Source: Mugil cephalus
Lineage: Eukaryota; Chordata; Actinopteri; Mugiliformes; Mugilidae
Direction of reading: 5' to 3'
DNA: 64,000 bases
NCBI RefSeq assembly: GCF_022458985.1
Contig: NC_061789.1
Span: 4,443,501 to 4,507,500 of the forward strand
In this document: one piece after another, positions 1 through 12,256 of the stretch
Numbering within the stretch: the stretch's first letter is position 1
How the letters are laid out: every line of letters begins with the position of its first letter
Notes under the pieces: model-generated
Seen by the model: only the letters and a program-made list of their open reading frames with translations
Database searches by the model: none
What the model was told of the DNA's origin: nothing
Made by a program: the position numbers and the translations under genes

Positions 1-21
1 TGAACTTCTAATCTTTTATAG

Positions 22-3000
22 ATTGCCCGACAGCAGCAGCGACAAGGAGAACTCCCACGGTCGAGCCGCGCCGTCGTCCCGCCGGCCGTCGTCGCGTCAC
101 GGCGACGCCCCGTCGGAGGCCCCGGCCTCCGCCCCGCCCACCCAGCGCAGGTTTGACTACGTCGAGCTGTCCCCCGTCCCCGCCTCCTCCACCCCTCTCC
201 CGGCCGGCCAGAGGGAGGCGGAGGAGGAGAGGAGCACCAGCAGCCAGTGGGAGGCCGTTCTGTCCAGGAAGGCCGCGGGCTCCAACCAGAGGCTGCGCAT
301 GGAGGACGAAATCGAGAGGAAGTGGGCCGAGTTCGAGCGGTTGCCGCTGAAGGGGATGAGCGGCGTGCGGCCGACGGGATCGCGGTCGTCCAGCCAGTCA
401 GCCAATGAGGCGCTGCAGAGGGAGGTAGTGCGTGGAAATGATTTTTCCAATTTGCAAAATTAAATAAAATGCAAATTAACCCTTCATCTGCCCCGGATGA
501 AGTAAAACGTCTCTTTTTCTGCCTTTTAACACCTTTTGCTACTTTCTGACTTGCTCTGTCTCTTCAGCAGTGTTTTCCATCGTAATGTTTAAATTGACAA
601 TTTGTCTAAGAACCCAGATGGTTAAAATACTCCTGAACCCCCTGTCTGCTCTGTCTGTGTGCAGTGTTGTGCATCTTAGTTTGAATCTGTGTTTGCAGTT
701 CAGATAATTTGAACTTGAACCTCATCAGCAACGTTAAATTAACATCCATCCCGAGCAAATGGGTCACAGGTGATGAGCTTAATGTACAGGTGTGGGCTGA
801 GACACACTCGGCCTCTTTCTTAGTCTCATTAAAGACCACCTACTCAACAGGGGGCACCTGGTCTGGTCTGGTCTGGTCTGGGTGGGTGCTACATGTCTAA
901 TTAATATCCACATGAATGAATGCCAGGTCCAAACGTTTCCCAGCAGAACACTGAATCATCACGTCATAATGGTCGTAATGTTGTGGCTCATCATTGTGAG
1001 ATTTAATTGCAGCTGCATCAAACAGCACGGCAGTGGAATAATGATGCGTATCGATGTTTTTTTAGAGTTCTCTAATGGAGCCTAATCGAGCTTCGTCTCT
1101 GAATAACTCAGGGTGGAAGTAAGATGAAGCAAGACTTCAAAGTTTGTTTCCCTTAGTCATGACGTACACACAACGCAATAGATAAATAAATATCTATAAA
1201 TTATATAAATTTATAATTAATATAATTAATATAAATTATTCTCCTGTTGCCCCAAATGATGTGGCTGTTTATTTGCATACGGAGTGAGATCAGATCTGGT
1301 GGCTGGGGACGCATGTGGAGATGGATGGTACTGAAAGCTCAACACCTCCATTCAGATTGCTCCGGTCGGATGTTAATAATTAACCCTTTATAGAGCACCC
1401 ACTGAAGTACTTGAATCCAGATGAATGAATTTAACATATCTGGTTCCTTGCTCTTAAGTGGTAAACAAATGTAAACATGTATTTAGAGCGAATTCAGGCA
1501 CCTGTTATCATATTAAGCAACATTAGGCCACTAATTCATGGCACCTAGTAAATTAGTTCATGCAGAAGTGAACCTTGCAAACCACATTTGACCTGAGAAT
1601 GTTCCTTTTCATCTTCTCTGTTTGGCTGAATAAAAAAAACACATGCTTCTAGACCTCACTGAGAGGAACAGCGTTGCAAATTAAAAATGTGTGGAAGTTA
1701 CCAAATATGGTTCCTTGCCCCATAAAGGGTTAATATGACGCACAGTGGCAGTAGAGGACGAGTTCATTAGAACCAGCAGTGGCTAAAGCTGACGCTGTGT
1801 CGCTCAGTGGGCTTTACCTCCTCCTCCTTCGTCTCTCCTCAGGTGGCGTCACTGAGGCAACAGCTGGAGCAACTACAACAGGGAGGAGGTGGAGGAGGAG
1901 GAGGAGGAGGTGGAGGAGGTGGTGTTCATGGCGGCTGTGGACCTGGGGCCCCCTGCAGCCGCAGCCTGTCGGCCATGGAGCGCGCTCATCGACAGGCGAT
2001 GGAGGAGCTTCAGAGGCAGCACAACCGCCAGATAAAGGAGCTGGAGAGGGAGAAGGACCGGCTGCTGCTGGAGGAGACCCAGGACACGGCAAGAGGTGAG
2101 GAAAAAAAAAAAATGTTCAGAGCGCACATTTAGGTGTTCGTTTCACTACTAGCCTCTAGTTTACCCCTAAATTCGCTAAAAGTCCGCTTTCAAAGCCGCA
2201 TTGTAGCTCTGTGAGCCTCGTTTCTACAGTTGACTGTATATTCTATGGACAAACCCTGAAGTGGGCGGAGCCTGTGGTCGCCATGTTGGATGAACTTTAC
2301 TCCGCCCACACTCGGATACTCCACATATGGACATGGGGGTCGTGTTGGGGGCGGAGCTAAAACTAAAGCCTGGACGTTGAGACCCGCCCACCCAACTTTC
2401 CCGCTACCTGTCACTCAAAGCCGGAACGCCCTTTAAACCTAAATAAAAAATAAACAAATGAGTTAGAAAAATATGCCCCTCCCCTTTTAGTTGTCATGAA
2501 TAGTGGAATAAACTATTGAGACCAAAACCATTGTCGTACCAGGCTGTAAACATGTTTAATAATGCTGTCTATGGGGATTTGCACCTTTTTGGAGCCTCTA
2601 GTGGCCACTCGATGAACTACAGTTTTTACACTTAGCATAGGCTTCATAGCTCAGACCTGGAGGTTGACACCTGGTCTCTACTACGGCATGTGAGGTATCG
2701 TTGTGAAGCTCTTTTTCTCCTGCAGAAGTCTTTCAGGTCCAAATATGGTCATATCCTTTGTATTGGCAACCAATCGTGAAACCGATCTGAAGCTAAACTT
2801 GAACTGTCATTGTTTGGTGTCGATTTCTGACAACGTGATTGGATATTCTGCTGGTCTGTGTTTATCTGCAAGGGACATTTAAAAAATACCGTGAAGCCTT
2901 TTCTAAGAAGAAAATTACAGCTCAAATTAGCAGAAGAAAAGCCAAGAAAAAAAACAGATGAAGGAGAGGAGAGAGGAAGTCAGACTCATCCGAGTTCATC

Positions 3001-6000
3001 CGGCCGTAAATCGTCTTCGGTAAAAGGAGACGATCGGCGGTGGATCATCATTCATGTTTCCTGCTTGAATGAAATTATTGTAAATTGAATCTTTCCAGTT
3101 CCTGTGCTGGGACAAGTTGTAATAGATCCTGAAAACCACGGCTTGTTCTGCAGTAGCCTGCTAGTTTGAGGATTGTTTTTCAGTGATACATTTTGATGTG
3201 ATTATACGATATGTTTTGAAGGGTTTGAGTAGATTTGGTTTCGGTACATAGTGGTTTCCAATAAAAACAGATAGATAATTCCTCATGTGCATATTTAAAT
3301 GTAAAGTCACAGAAAACTTTTAATACAAAAAATAAATGTTCTTAATGCAGAGTCTTCATTTCTTTAATGTTTTTAACTTTCCCCTCTTTCCCCTTTTCTT
3401 CGCTTCCTGTTTCAGTGATGGAGGCTTTGAAGAAGAAACACCAAGAGGAACTGGATCGAGAGGTGGAGAAAGTCAAGCGGCTGAGCAGCGGAGTGATGGA
3501 CTCGCACACTCTACGAGCGCAACAACAGTGAGTCCAACACAACATTAAACAAAGCACTTTCTTCAGTTTTCTAGTTCTGAATGAGTGGACGGGCAGTTCA
3601 GGTTTTTATTACAGGGAACATATGTGGGTGGTGCACGTTTAAAAAAACTCACATGACTAAGGTTTGTTAACAACCACAGATCAGTGAAAGCATTTGGACC
3701 AAACTGTTAAGTTGCTTCCATGTGTGTTCGTGTTTCAGCTGCATCCATCAAATCTATTACAGCCCGAGTAAGTAGAGTAATTACAGAAGGAAGCGGTGAT
3801 CTAAAGTAAAGAGTCTGTAAAGCCTTGTGAATGGGTCTCTTGTGTTTTTAAGACGGAGCTCGTTGCGTTTTTCTGAGAAATAAAAGGCTGACTCAACAAC
3901 AATCCTTTTTTTTTTTTTTCGGTTGTTTTGTTGAAGCGAGGCCATTACCACAGCGGCCACTGAGTCCTGTTAGGCACTTAAGGAATGTAGAAGGATTCGG
4001 TCATGGATTAGTTTGCCTTTGTAAGCTTCATGAGTCCTTTGACACAGACTGTCTCTGTGGCTGCTACTGGAACCGGTGTTTTAGAGCTTATCCGTGCTGA
4101 CTGCCGCTGCATTCTTGTCTTTTCCTTATTTTTCTGTGGGTTATAAGAGGTTTTAAAGCCACAACGGGAAATATTTGTGAAAAAAAAACAAAAACCCAAA
4201 TATGCTACGGTTAATAACGCTAACTACATAACGATATTATCCCTCAGAGGGATCTGGTGTGGAGGAGAATTGACCCCGTGTTGGTCTGAAAGGAAAATAT
4301 TTTTATCTTTAAAGTTGTTAAAAGAAGAAACACGTTCCAGTTCTTTCTAATTCCTTAATTGGTTTTGTTGACCACCAATCAGAGGGCTCCTCCCCTTTGT
4401 GAAGCTCCTCCCCCTCACGTTACTGCCACTGGGTTAAACTTTTCATTCATGAATCTGTTGCTAGCGTGTCACTAACTCTTTTACCACAGAGACTCATACT
4501 CGCAGAATGTGGTTTGGCATCGTGTCGGTTAAATACGTCAAAAGACGTCGTCTGGATGGCAGCGTGTGGAGGAGGATCCAGAGCGTCCATGATTCCCAAA
4601 AGAATGAGTGACATGTTTTAAATGGGTTAAACCACAGGACGGGAGGTTTTTCCACTTCTGCCTCGATTAATATCTGATCGTGTTTATAGACGCTGTGATT
4701 CAGTGTTGTTCCACACACCACAGTTTAAAATTGAATTTGTGGATGCAACGACACATTTCCTGGTGTAGCGGTTAGCGCTGATGGCTAACAGTAAGAAGGT
4801 TTCCACAGTCCAAAGACGTGCTCGTTAGGCTCATTGGTCTAAATGTTGTCTATTAATTGGCTGTAGGTGTGAGTGTGAGACCTTTGCGTTAAGTTGATGC
4901 AGAAACTACAGACCTCTGAATAGAGCCTAACGATGTAGGAAATGTAACCACGCTCTGCGGCGACGCAGACCACAAGAGCTGTGGTTGGTTTACTTGGTAA
5001 AAGCATGTTTCCTCTTTAGTATTAACGGCTGATTTCCAAGTTATTGTTTTGGATCAATAATGATGAAACCTAACCCTAACCCTTTCCATATCTTGACTTT
5101 TGAAACTCTCAGTCCCTCTGCTCGTTAACCTTTTGTTTGCTTGTTTTTTAATTTCTCCACGGTATTTGGGATCAGTAAGATCTAAGACATATAAAAACTA
5201 AGCATCATCTTTGAACAGGAAGTAGTAGAAAAAAACTATTTCCTCATTTGTGGCCACTAATATTATTTCCTTATTTATATTATAAAGAAGTCACCAAAGT
5301 GTGAAAAAAACAGAAAACGTTTTTAACATTTTAATTCCTGAACATGACTTAGCAAAGACAGAACAATTAAGTCCCAACGTCCTCAAACAGGTACTTTCTT
5401 ATTAGCGACGTTGTAGCTCGTTGCTATTGATAAAAATTGTTAAATTTATCTTGACCTTCGCTACCAGTAGATGGCAGATTAAATTGTCCACTAATGGGGA
5501 CAATTGGTTTAAATTAAGCAGAATAAGTTGCAATAAAAGTAAAACTTCTTGTCCCCATATGAGGACGCAGGGTTTTCAGGAGGTTAATGACCAGTTTTGT
5601 TACTGACCTGCTGTCTGTTCCCCTAGTTAATGCGTCATCGTGGCGTTTACTGAAACGTAACTCGTGTGCAGAGCTCTGATTGGTTCAAAAAGCTGCTTCT
5701 GTCCCATGAACCACCCAGAGGAACCTTAAAGGCTTAAACGCGTTTCAGAAATGGTTTTTCTAGACCCCACATGTGACCAGAGTCTTGTCCTGTGCTCGTT
5801 GCTGCAGGGCAGAGACTCGGGCCTTGCAGAGGGAGCTGGCCGGGCTCTCGGACCAGTACTCTCAGAAGTGTCTGGAGCTGAACCGAGCCGAGCAGAGCAA
5901 CGCCGAGAGAGAGCGAGAAATCAGCCGCAAGGAGCGAGACATGGAGCAGCTGAGGAAAGAGAACCAGGTGAGACAGCGGCGGGAGATTTTAAAAACGAGC

Positions 6001-6566
6001 TCAGGAAGAAAGAGTCTGGGTGACGATTTAAAGGACTTTTAAGATGCACTAAAATCATCAGTTTCCTACTAATGTTTACCCTAAAATTTAAAAGAATATT
6101 TTCCTCTTCAGGACTTAAAGACGCGCTTGAAGGAGGAAGCCGTCCGTCTACGATCTACCATCACAGATCACGGCTCAGAGGACGACAGAGACAAAGACAA
6201 AGACAGGACGCCCTGCGAGCTGGAGGTAACTTCGCTCAGTGTAGCGCTCGAAACTGAAACGGGTCGAGTGTGGCGTGTTTCTGACATGTTTTATTTATAG
6301 CATCCACACCCATCGTGTGGTGAGAAGGTCTGAAAAATCTGCAAGCCTCCCCGATGCATCAGCTTTCTGCCTATTGCATCAGCGCGAGAGTAAAGGTGAA
6401 CGAGCAGCTGCTGGATTAGCTGCTGCAGAAAAGACTGAACTCTGCTCCTCTGGCTCAAAAGGCTGCACACAAACAAGAATAAACACAAACGGTGAAAAGA
6501 AGAGAAAAGGGTTGAAAAAGTTCAGACAATTTGGTTTGAAGTGGACTGGACCAGTAAGATAACAGC

Positions 6567-6616
<50 letters not shown>

Positions 6617-7393
6617 GGTGTTTTTTATTTATTGATTTTCAGACCTTAAGAGTTTCTTTTAGTGAAGATAACAGCACAATAACCTATAAATAATGACAAC
6701 TCTTGTTTTTTTTCCATTTGTATTAGTGCAAAGAAGTAAATTAGGAGAATTTTTACATTTAATAAACAAAAAAAAGTAGAAAAATAAGTGCAGTTTGGGC
6801 TTCTTGCTGGCTGCTGTTGTGTTCTGTCCAGTTCTTTTTCTAAAAAAGTGGATAAATTAGGGGAAGCAGTCGGGTACTTATGTCACTTTCATGTTAAATT
6901 CATGCTGCCGGCCTGATTTGAGCCTCTGGTCGGCCACTATTGACCCGCGGGACTCATGTTTGACACCTGTGATTTAGGGTAATATAATAAAAAAAGGTGT
7001 TTTGTGCTGTTTGTTGTTTTCTTCCAGGTTCTTTTGAGGATGAAAGACAACGAGATCGAGTACTTGCACAAAGAGATCAGCTGTTTGAGGAACGAGCTCC
7101 AGCTTCTGAACACGGTACGTTTTACCCTCTGTCTCTGAGTTCACTCTTAAATATCCTGGAAATCCCCACATGATTATCAGCTTTTTAAACGGGACGATGA
7201 TGATAATGGTGCCTTTTTCACGGCTCTGCAGGAGGAGAAACTGGCCCGCGACCGGTTCACAGAGATGCGCGAGGAGCTGAGTGGGATGAAAGGCCGAAGC
7301 GAGCGTGAGATTCAGAGTCTGAAGGAGCACTTGAGGTTGGCCATGGCTGCTCTGCAGGAGGGACAAGCTCTGGGCAACAGCCTGGACCACTGA
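22..7393 (+). CDS. triobp: TRIO and F-actin-binding protein, C-terminal part (partial gene, 7 exons)
   Basis: The 3' end of a coiled-coil actin-bundling protein; the gene starts outside the window. Exons placed by AG/GT borders with consistent phase are 22-424, 1843-2095, 3416-3527, 5808-5967, 6112-6225, 7028-7114 and 7232-7393, about 429 residues. The first exon is Ser/Pro-rich and ends in a charged segment with KWAEFERLPLK. The rest is almost continuous heptad-type coiled coil, interrupted by a run of about 14 Gly coded by GGA/GGT repeats in exon 2. The last exon ends SLKEHLRLAMAALQEG...SLDH, which resembles the TRIOBP/Tara C-terminus and not that of its paralogue MPRIP. Known role: TRIOBP bundles F-actin, binds Trio, and is needed for stereocilia rootlets. 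The neighbouring human 22q13 genes support the paralogue choice. The PH domain expected upstream is not in the window. Confidence 0.88.
2190..2700 (+). repeat. Interspersed repeat in triobp intron 2
   Basis: Contains AAGTGGGCGGAGCC, GTCGCCATGTTGGA, CTGTCTATGGGGATTTGCAC and GGAGCCTCTAGTGGCCACT, phrases of a common teleost repeat. Related fragments at 47430-47475 (inverted) and 50655-50720 (direct). No coding capacity. Confidence 0.55.
4741..4900 (+). repeat. Degenerate fish SINE/LINE-tail fragment
   Basis: GTGTAGCGGTTAGCGCTGATGG, TTCCACAGTCCAAAGACGTG, GTTAGGCTCATTGGTCTAAA and GGCTGTAGGTGTGAGTGTGA follow the order of a very common teleost tRNA-like/L2-tail repeat, with internal deletions. In triobp intron 3. 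Confidence 0.6.
5127..5588 (+). mobile_element. TTAA-type MITE, copy 1
   Basis: Begins TTAACCTTTTG..., shares ATTTGGGATCAGTAAGATCT, AACAGGAAGTAGTAG, AAGTCCCAACGTCCTCAAAC and ends GGGTTTTCAGGAGGTTAA. In triobp intron 3. Confidence 0.7.
5464..5477 (+). promoter_or_regulatory. CTCF core motif inside MITE copy 1
   Basis: CCAGTAGATGGCAG, full match to CCASYAGRKGGCRS. Confidence 0.5.
6567..6616. repeat. (TAA)n microsatellite
   Basis: About 16 uninterrupted TAA units in triobp intron 5. Confidence 0.95.
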
Positions 7394-8310
7394 GAGACAC
7401 CGAGACCAACAGGAGACGGGCTTCAGCCTTTCTGCCAATGAGCAGCCTGACGTCGCCATTAGCTGGTTTCATTACACTGGGCCACACATGACTTATATAT
7501 ATGTATATATGTATATGTACATATATATATATACATATATAAAACTGCACTTTTTAATTTTTAATTTTAGCTTGTGCGCATTTGGTCTGAAAACTGGAAT
7601 TTATTATTGTTGTTATTATTATTATTATTATTTTTTTTTTAGATAAAAACGGTATCAGCTGTTTTTTTAGTCGAATAAATCCTCACTGCCTCCGTGTTTG
7701 AGAGCTACTGTCGTTTCCGTTTTTCCGCTGTACAGCTTCTAGAGTCATGTTTACTTTTATGACAGTGGCCGCACATTTCTTAAGAAATGGGAGCTGTAAT
7801 TATTATTATTATTGTTTTTTACCTTTTGTGCTTATGTTGTATTTGTAAATACAAAAAATATATATATATATACATATACACATAAATATATATATTTGGG
7901 ATGGAAACAGGACAAGACGGCAACAATTCAAATTCCTGAACTCTGAATTGGAAATTCATCCATGATCGTATGGAAGCAAATTCAGGCTGGTTCAAGCTGT
8001 TGAATGAATGTTGTCCCACACCACAGTGTCTTTATTTGTTAAGCCAAGGCTGAGGAGTCTCAAGCTTCCAGTCTCGCCTGATCATTACTGGTGTTTCACC
8101 AAAGGTGCCGCCGCCACAACAAATGACAGGTGTTGCATTGATGAGCCAATTTTTTTTTTTTTTTTTTTTATATTGACCGTGTGTATTGTGTTAAAATGAC
8201 TTATCTACCTACCTTTTAAAAACATTTCTGTATTTAATGTACTGTAGAGCCTGTACCATTTTTTTTTGTAAATTATAAAATTTTTTGCAATCAATAAAAA
8301 GTTTGGCAGA
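7394..8310 (+). other. triobp: triobp 3' UTR
   Basis: About 900 bases after the TGA stop with no reading frame of note. It holds two AT-alternating stretches (about 7494-7540 and 7857-7895), ATT runs, and a poly-T at about 8150-8169. An early AATAAA lies near 7673 and the likely main one at 8293-8298, so alternative polyadenylation is possible. Confidence 0.6.
8293..8298 (+). terminator. triobp: triobp poly(A) signal AATAAA
   Basis: Canonical hexamer about 900 bases after the triobp stop and 330 bases before the ndufa6 start codon. Confidence 0.6.
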
Positions 8311-8547
8311 AATATTCCCTTTATTCCATTTTTCATTCTGTTCACACTGAGTAAAAGACACCACTATGGCCACACATGTATTAATAATCTATTTTAAAAA
8401 TTCACAAAATATCGAAGGAAGCACTCATGTAGTGCAAAGACACATAAATGCAATAAATTCTTTACCTAAAATTATTTCTGTTTGACTTCAGTTGAATGTA
8501 TAATTCATATTAGCATCGACTGTGAGGCGCTGCTTTGCCGTGTGCCA

Positions 8548-8561
8548 CGCCTAGGGGGCGC
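8548..8561 (+). promoter_or_regulatory. CTCF-like motif in ndufa6 promoter
   Basis: CGCCTAGGGGGCGC matches the vertebrate CTCF core (CCASYAGRKGGCRS) at 12 of 14 positions and lies about 67 bases upstream of the ndufa6 ATG. Binding is inferred from the motif only. Confidence 0.35.
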
Positions 8562-8627
8562 CAGAGCACCGGCTGCCATTTATTACACCACCGAAGAAGT
8601 AACACCGGAAGCTTCGTTGGAGAAAAC

Positions 8628-9757
8628 ATGGCGTCCACAGCTGCGACCCGAACCGCAGCTGCCACCGCTAAAGTTGTCAAACCGCTCTTAAGCCGGGATG
8701 TGGGGGAGGCTAAGCGCAGGGTTCGGGAGCTGTACCGAGCCTGGTACCGTGAGGTCCCTAATGCAGGTATGTCGGTGCTTCTTAGTGGGTTTAAATATAT
8801 AAAGAAGCCACAGAGCTCGTCAAGGTCGCGTCTGTGCGGAGGTTCGGCTTATAGCGGCGAGCAAGCGTCGGTCTAACCATAACAACGCGTTTTATAAGAC
8901 ACTGTTTGTCTTATTGTGCTTTATAAAATCATTTTTATTTCTGTTTAAGTGAATTAATACCTGCGGGAACCATTAAGTGTGATAAATGTTGGAGTTACGG
9001 CTGCTGTAACATCTTGAAATTGGAGGTGGAACATAGTGTTTTTTTTACTGAATTGTCTGATATATATATGTTTTTATTGAGCTGTAGATGTGGATATTAT
9101 TTTAAAATTCTCAACAATCTCAATTAAAGGTATAGAATTAGTTTTTTTGTGCTTTGGACTAAAACAAATACGATATTCTCTTGTTATTTTCTTATTCAGT
9201 CAATTAGTGTTTTATCTACAAATGTCTAAATTATTTATGCATATATTTATATATATATAATTTCCTGTGTGACGAATGCGTCTTATTACAACTACTGTTT
9301 AATTGTGGCATTAGCTGCAGATTAAATGTTCTGTAGATGAACTTTGTGATTGAGTCACTGCTGAGTTTAAACTGATCCGGGGTTGTTGTGTTGTTTGTGT
9401 GTCTTTGTGCAGTGGGCATGTTCCAGCTGGACATCACAACACGTCAGGGCAGAGACAAAGTGAGGGAGATGTTCGACAGAAACAAGCACATCACCGACCC
9501 CCGTGTGATCGACATGCTGGTCATTAAGGTATCCGACCCGTTGGCGTCACCACTTCTCACGCTGTCGATTCGGTTTTAGTTTGATGAAATGAATTAATTC
9601 ATGTTTTCTACTTTGTGTTGTTCAGGGTAAAATGGAACTCGAGGAAACAATCCACATCTGGAAGCAGAAGACTCACGTAATGCGCTATTTCCAGGAGTCC
9701 GAGGAACCCCGTCCCACCGACTTCCTGTCCAAATTCTACCGGGGCCACGACCCGTGA
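8628..9757 (+). CDS. ndufa6: NADH dehydrogenase (ubiquinone) 1 alpha subcomplex subunit 6 (B14), 3 exons
   Basis: Accessory LYR-family subunit of mitochondrial complex I, where it binds the acyl carrier protein NDUFAB1 at the matrix side. Exons 8628-8766, 9413-9528 and 9626-9757 join in phase to 128 residues, the usual vertebrate length. The LYR motif is at residues 35-37 within [12 protein letters not shown]; the C-terminus carries [15 protein letters not shown]-type sequence and ends YRGHDP. The start lies in an AAAACATGG context with an Ala-rich leader-like N-terminus. It faces smdt1 tail-to-tail, the same arrangement as NDUFA6/SMDT1 on human 22q13.2. Confidence 0.96.
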
Positions 9758-10659
9758 ACTGTGCCGCCGTTAGCCCGACCTCTGACCCCTCTTTGCTTGT
9801 GTCCAGTGTGGCAGATATTCCCCTTTCTTGTAAATACACACTTAACACTCACATAACGTGGAGCTGTGTCTTTTGTTCGGGCTTTCTGGGATTTATTTAG
9901 AGGTGGCAGGTGTATTTACAATGGCCTCGCAGTGGTGCTGCCCTCACATGTGGGTGTGTGGTTATGTTGTGGAAAGTTGTGTACACAAAATACTCAGGGT
10001 CCAAGATGTAGCATCAAGTTGTAAGTCATGAGAACACGGCTGCTAGGAGGCTAAGAGGCTAAGCTAAGAGGCCAATAGTCTACGTGACCAGGTAGCTTCA
10101 TGAAGGAAATTCAAAGGTATGATGTAAATATAATGCTATAACTCTAATCCAAATTTACAACAACATTTGAAGGCATAGTGGGCTTTTCATGTGAAAAAAT
10201 ATCACTTATCTTTAATTTGAAGATGTTATCGTTGCCTAACATCTCCAAATTAAAAGTACTGATAGAAAAGGGAAAAAATTAAGATCTAGTGGTAACTTTT
10301 AATAGTATTTTTAATGTGGCACCTGGAAAATCTTTGTACATTTGTAGTGAGAATCTTAAATCTCTAGTTCTGACCTCAGCCCACACCACAGTCCACACGT
10401 GTTTTACAAGTGGTATTCCCTTTTATTAAGACTTGAGTAGTGTTTGCAGACACAGTGCGGTGTGATCACAGCTGGTGCAGGCCCGTCTCTGGCAGTAACA
10501 GCAAAATATTCTGAATCCGGTGCAGAACTGAGGCGACTTCAAAACACAGCACGGGGAAATTCAGGAAAGGCATTTATGTGCTCGTAGAAACTCTGCAGCG
10601 CGTAGCGACAAAAACAGGATGATCTGTGGAGGAAAGAAAACTTGGGAGTTAAGCCAAAG

Positions 10660-10661
<2 letters not shown>

Positions 10662-10708
<47 letters not shown>
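10662..10708. repeat. (AT)n microsatellite
   Basis: About 47 bases of uninterrupted alternating AT, downstream of smdt1. Likely length-polymorphic. Confidence 0.95.
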
Positions 10709-10711
<3 letters not shown>

Positions 10712-10737
10712 AAAAAAATTAGCTCTCTTTGATTCTA

Positions 10738-10832
10738 CTGCTGCATTCAAGAAAAACTGGGGTGTAAGATGCCAGCGTTGTCTGTATTTTTGGATTTTCT
10801 CATATTCCAGCTTGCACTTGAATGCAGCATTA
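10738..10832. repeat. Short inverted-repeat element (TGCTGCATTCAAG family)
   Basis: Begins TGCTGCATTCAAG and ends with the inverse CTTGAATGCAGCA, so it looks like a roughly 95-bp MITE or solo hairpin. A longer degenerate relative lies at about 43151-43380 in the last wbp2nl intron. Confidence 0.6.
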
Positions 10833-10916
10833 GTTGAGTGTCAGGTTCAGGTGCTTTGCCATCAGTTCCCATTAATTTCCGGGTAGTACCTGGTAACCAG
10901 GAAGGCTACACCTTCC

Positions 10917-11314
10917 TCAGTCATCATCGTCGTCATCCTCGGGGACGAAGATGTCGTGCTCCTCCAGCAGGGCTGCAAAGTTCTTGCTGATCTGAGTCCC
11001 CACATACAAGAAGGGAACCACTACCAGAGCAATCCGGATTAGGCCGAAGGGGGTCTGGTCCCCAGTGCCACACAGAAACCCAGCCCCGCCCCACATAGAA
11101 ACAGCCGAGTTAGTTGAGGTGTTCCTCCACCTTTCTCCGCCTGCGGCACAACGCATTTTTTTTTACGTTTCACATCTTCACTCACCTTCTTGGGTTTGGG
11201 GAGAATCGCGCCGGAGGACGTGGAGACCGCGGTCCTGCACGGCGGAGAGGAGCGGGTCCACGGGGACTTTGTGAGAGGTGACAGCCTGACGAGGCGACCG
11301 AGGGCCGACGCCAT
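10917..11314 (-). CDS. smdt1: Single-pass membrane protein with aspartate-rich tail 1 (EMRE), 2 exons
   Basis: Essential regulator of the mitochondrial calcium uniporter; it links the MCU pore to MICU1/MICU2 in the inner membrane. Coding exons are 11186-11314 and 10917-11054 (minus strand), joined in phase 0 across a 131-bp intron, 88 residues in all. Exon 1 gives a basic, Ser/Arg-rich mitochondrial presequence ending GAILPKPKK. Exon 2 gives the family core: FGLIRIALVVVPFLYVG membrane helix, TQISKNFAALLEEHDIFVPE, and a tail of six Asp. Human EMRE is longer (107 residues), the difference lying in the presequence. The start ATG is the first in the exon, followed by ASALGRLVRL. Confidence 0.95.
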
Positions 11315-11454
11315 GTTCACAGCTTGTGCTGCGGCAGCAATGCGGAAAACCGGAGGGTAAATCCGAGCTGAAGTGTTGGAAACGGCGCCCCCGTGCGTTA
11401 CTGCAACGGCACTGCACCCCTTTCCCCACCTTGTCAATCATGTATTTTAATATT

Positions 11455-12256
11455 TATGGAGCCAGAATACTGACATTAATCTTTGGCATTGAAAAAAGAA
11501 GTGGGCACTGAAAACTTGTCTTTTTACAATGATTTTTTTTTGTCCAGTTTCTATGATTTTCAGTTTCGATATTTTTTTTTTGTTTGTTTTTTTTAGTTTC
11601 AATGTTTTGTTTTTCTAGTTTCAAATGGTCATAAAAAGACAACTTTTCTTACAATGCCAAATATTATTTTCAATGCCAAATTCTTTTTTTTTCAATTGGG
11701 CCTGAATACTGACTTTAAAAAAGGAATTTGGCATTGTAAGAAAAGTTGTCTTTTTATGATGTCACTTTTGTTTTCAGTCTCACTGGTTTTCAGTTTCAAT
11801 ATTTTTATTTTCACCTTCAATGTTTTGTTTTTCCAGTTTCAAACGGTCATAAAAACAAACAACAACAACGACTTTTGTTAAAACGCCAAATTTCTTTTTT
11901 CAATGGCAAAGATTAAAGTCAGCGTTCTGGTCCCATACTATGTCACAATGCCAAATATTATTTTCAATGCCAAATTAGTATTTTTTTCATTAGGGCCAGA
12001 ACAGTCATTTTAATCTTTGGCTTTAAAAAAAGAATTTGGCATTGAAAATAGTATTTGGCATTGTAACAAACGTCTGTCTTTTTACATTTTTTGTTTTTCA
12101 GTCTCACGCGGTTTCAGTTTCAGTGTTGTTTTTCCAATTTCAAACAATCGTAAAAACACAGACAAGTTTTGTTACAATGGCAAATATTATTTACAATGCA
12201 AAATTCATTTTTTTTTCCAATGCCAAAGATTAAAGTCGGTGTTCTGGCCCCATACA
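11455..12256. mobile_element. Cluster of nonautonomous DNA elements with ~35-bp terminal inverted repeats
   Basis: At least two units start GGGCCAGAACAC...TTTGGCATTG-like (near 11458 and 11992; a third internal left end near 11697) and end in the inverse (11903-11937 and 12218-12254). Interiors are T-rich with repeated blocks such as AGTTTCAATGTTTTG. Probably nested or tandem MITE insertions; superfamily not assigned. The nearest end is only about 140 bases upstream of the smdt1 start codon. Confidence 0.65.

Larger units (their letters stand above)
9758..10916. other. Intergenic between convergent ndufa6 and smdt1
   Basis: Contains both 3' UTRs. An AATAAA on the minus strand at 10422-10427 may end smdt1 transcripts. 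No clear ndufa6 poly(A) hexamer was found. Also present are an (AT)n run at 10662-10708 and a short TGCTGCATTCAAG-type element at about 10738-10832. No further gene is visible. Confidence 0.6.

Noticed and set aside
5069-5084. CCTAACCCTAACCC telomere-like words
   Set aside because: Only two units, common in fish introns, no sign of a chromosome end or fusion.
22-7393. MPRIP as the identity of the first gene
   Set aside because: MPRIP is a close paralogue, but the C-terminal EHLRLAMAALQE and the NDUFA6/SMDT1/POLDIP3 neighbourhood fit TRIOBP.
9521-9625. U12-type intron in ndufa6 (donor GTATCCGA)
   Set aside because: The donor resembles GTATCCTT, but no TCCTTAAC branch site lies before the acceptor, so it is an ordinary U2-type intron.
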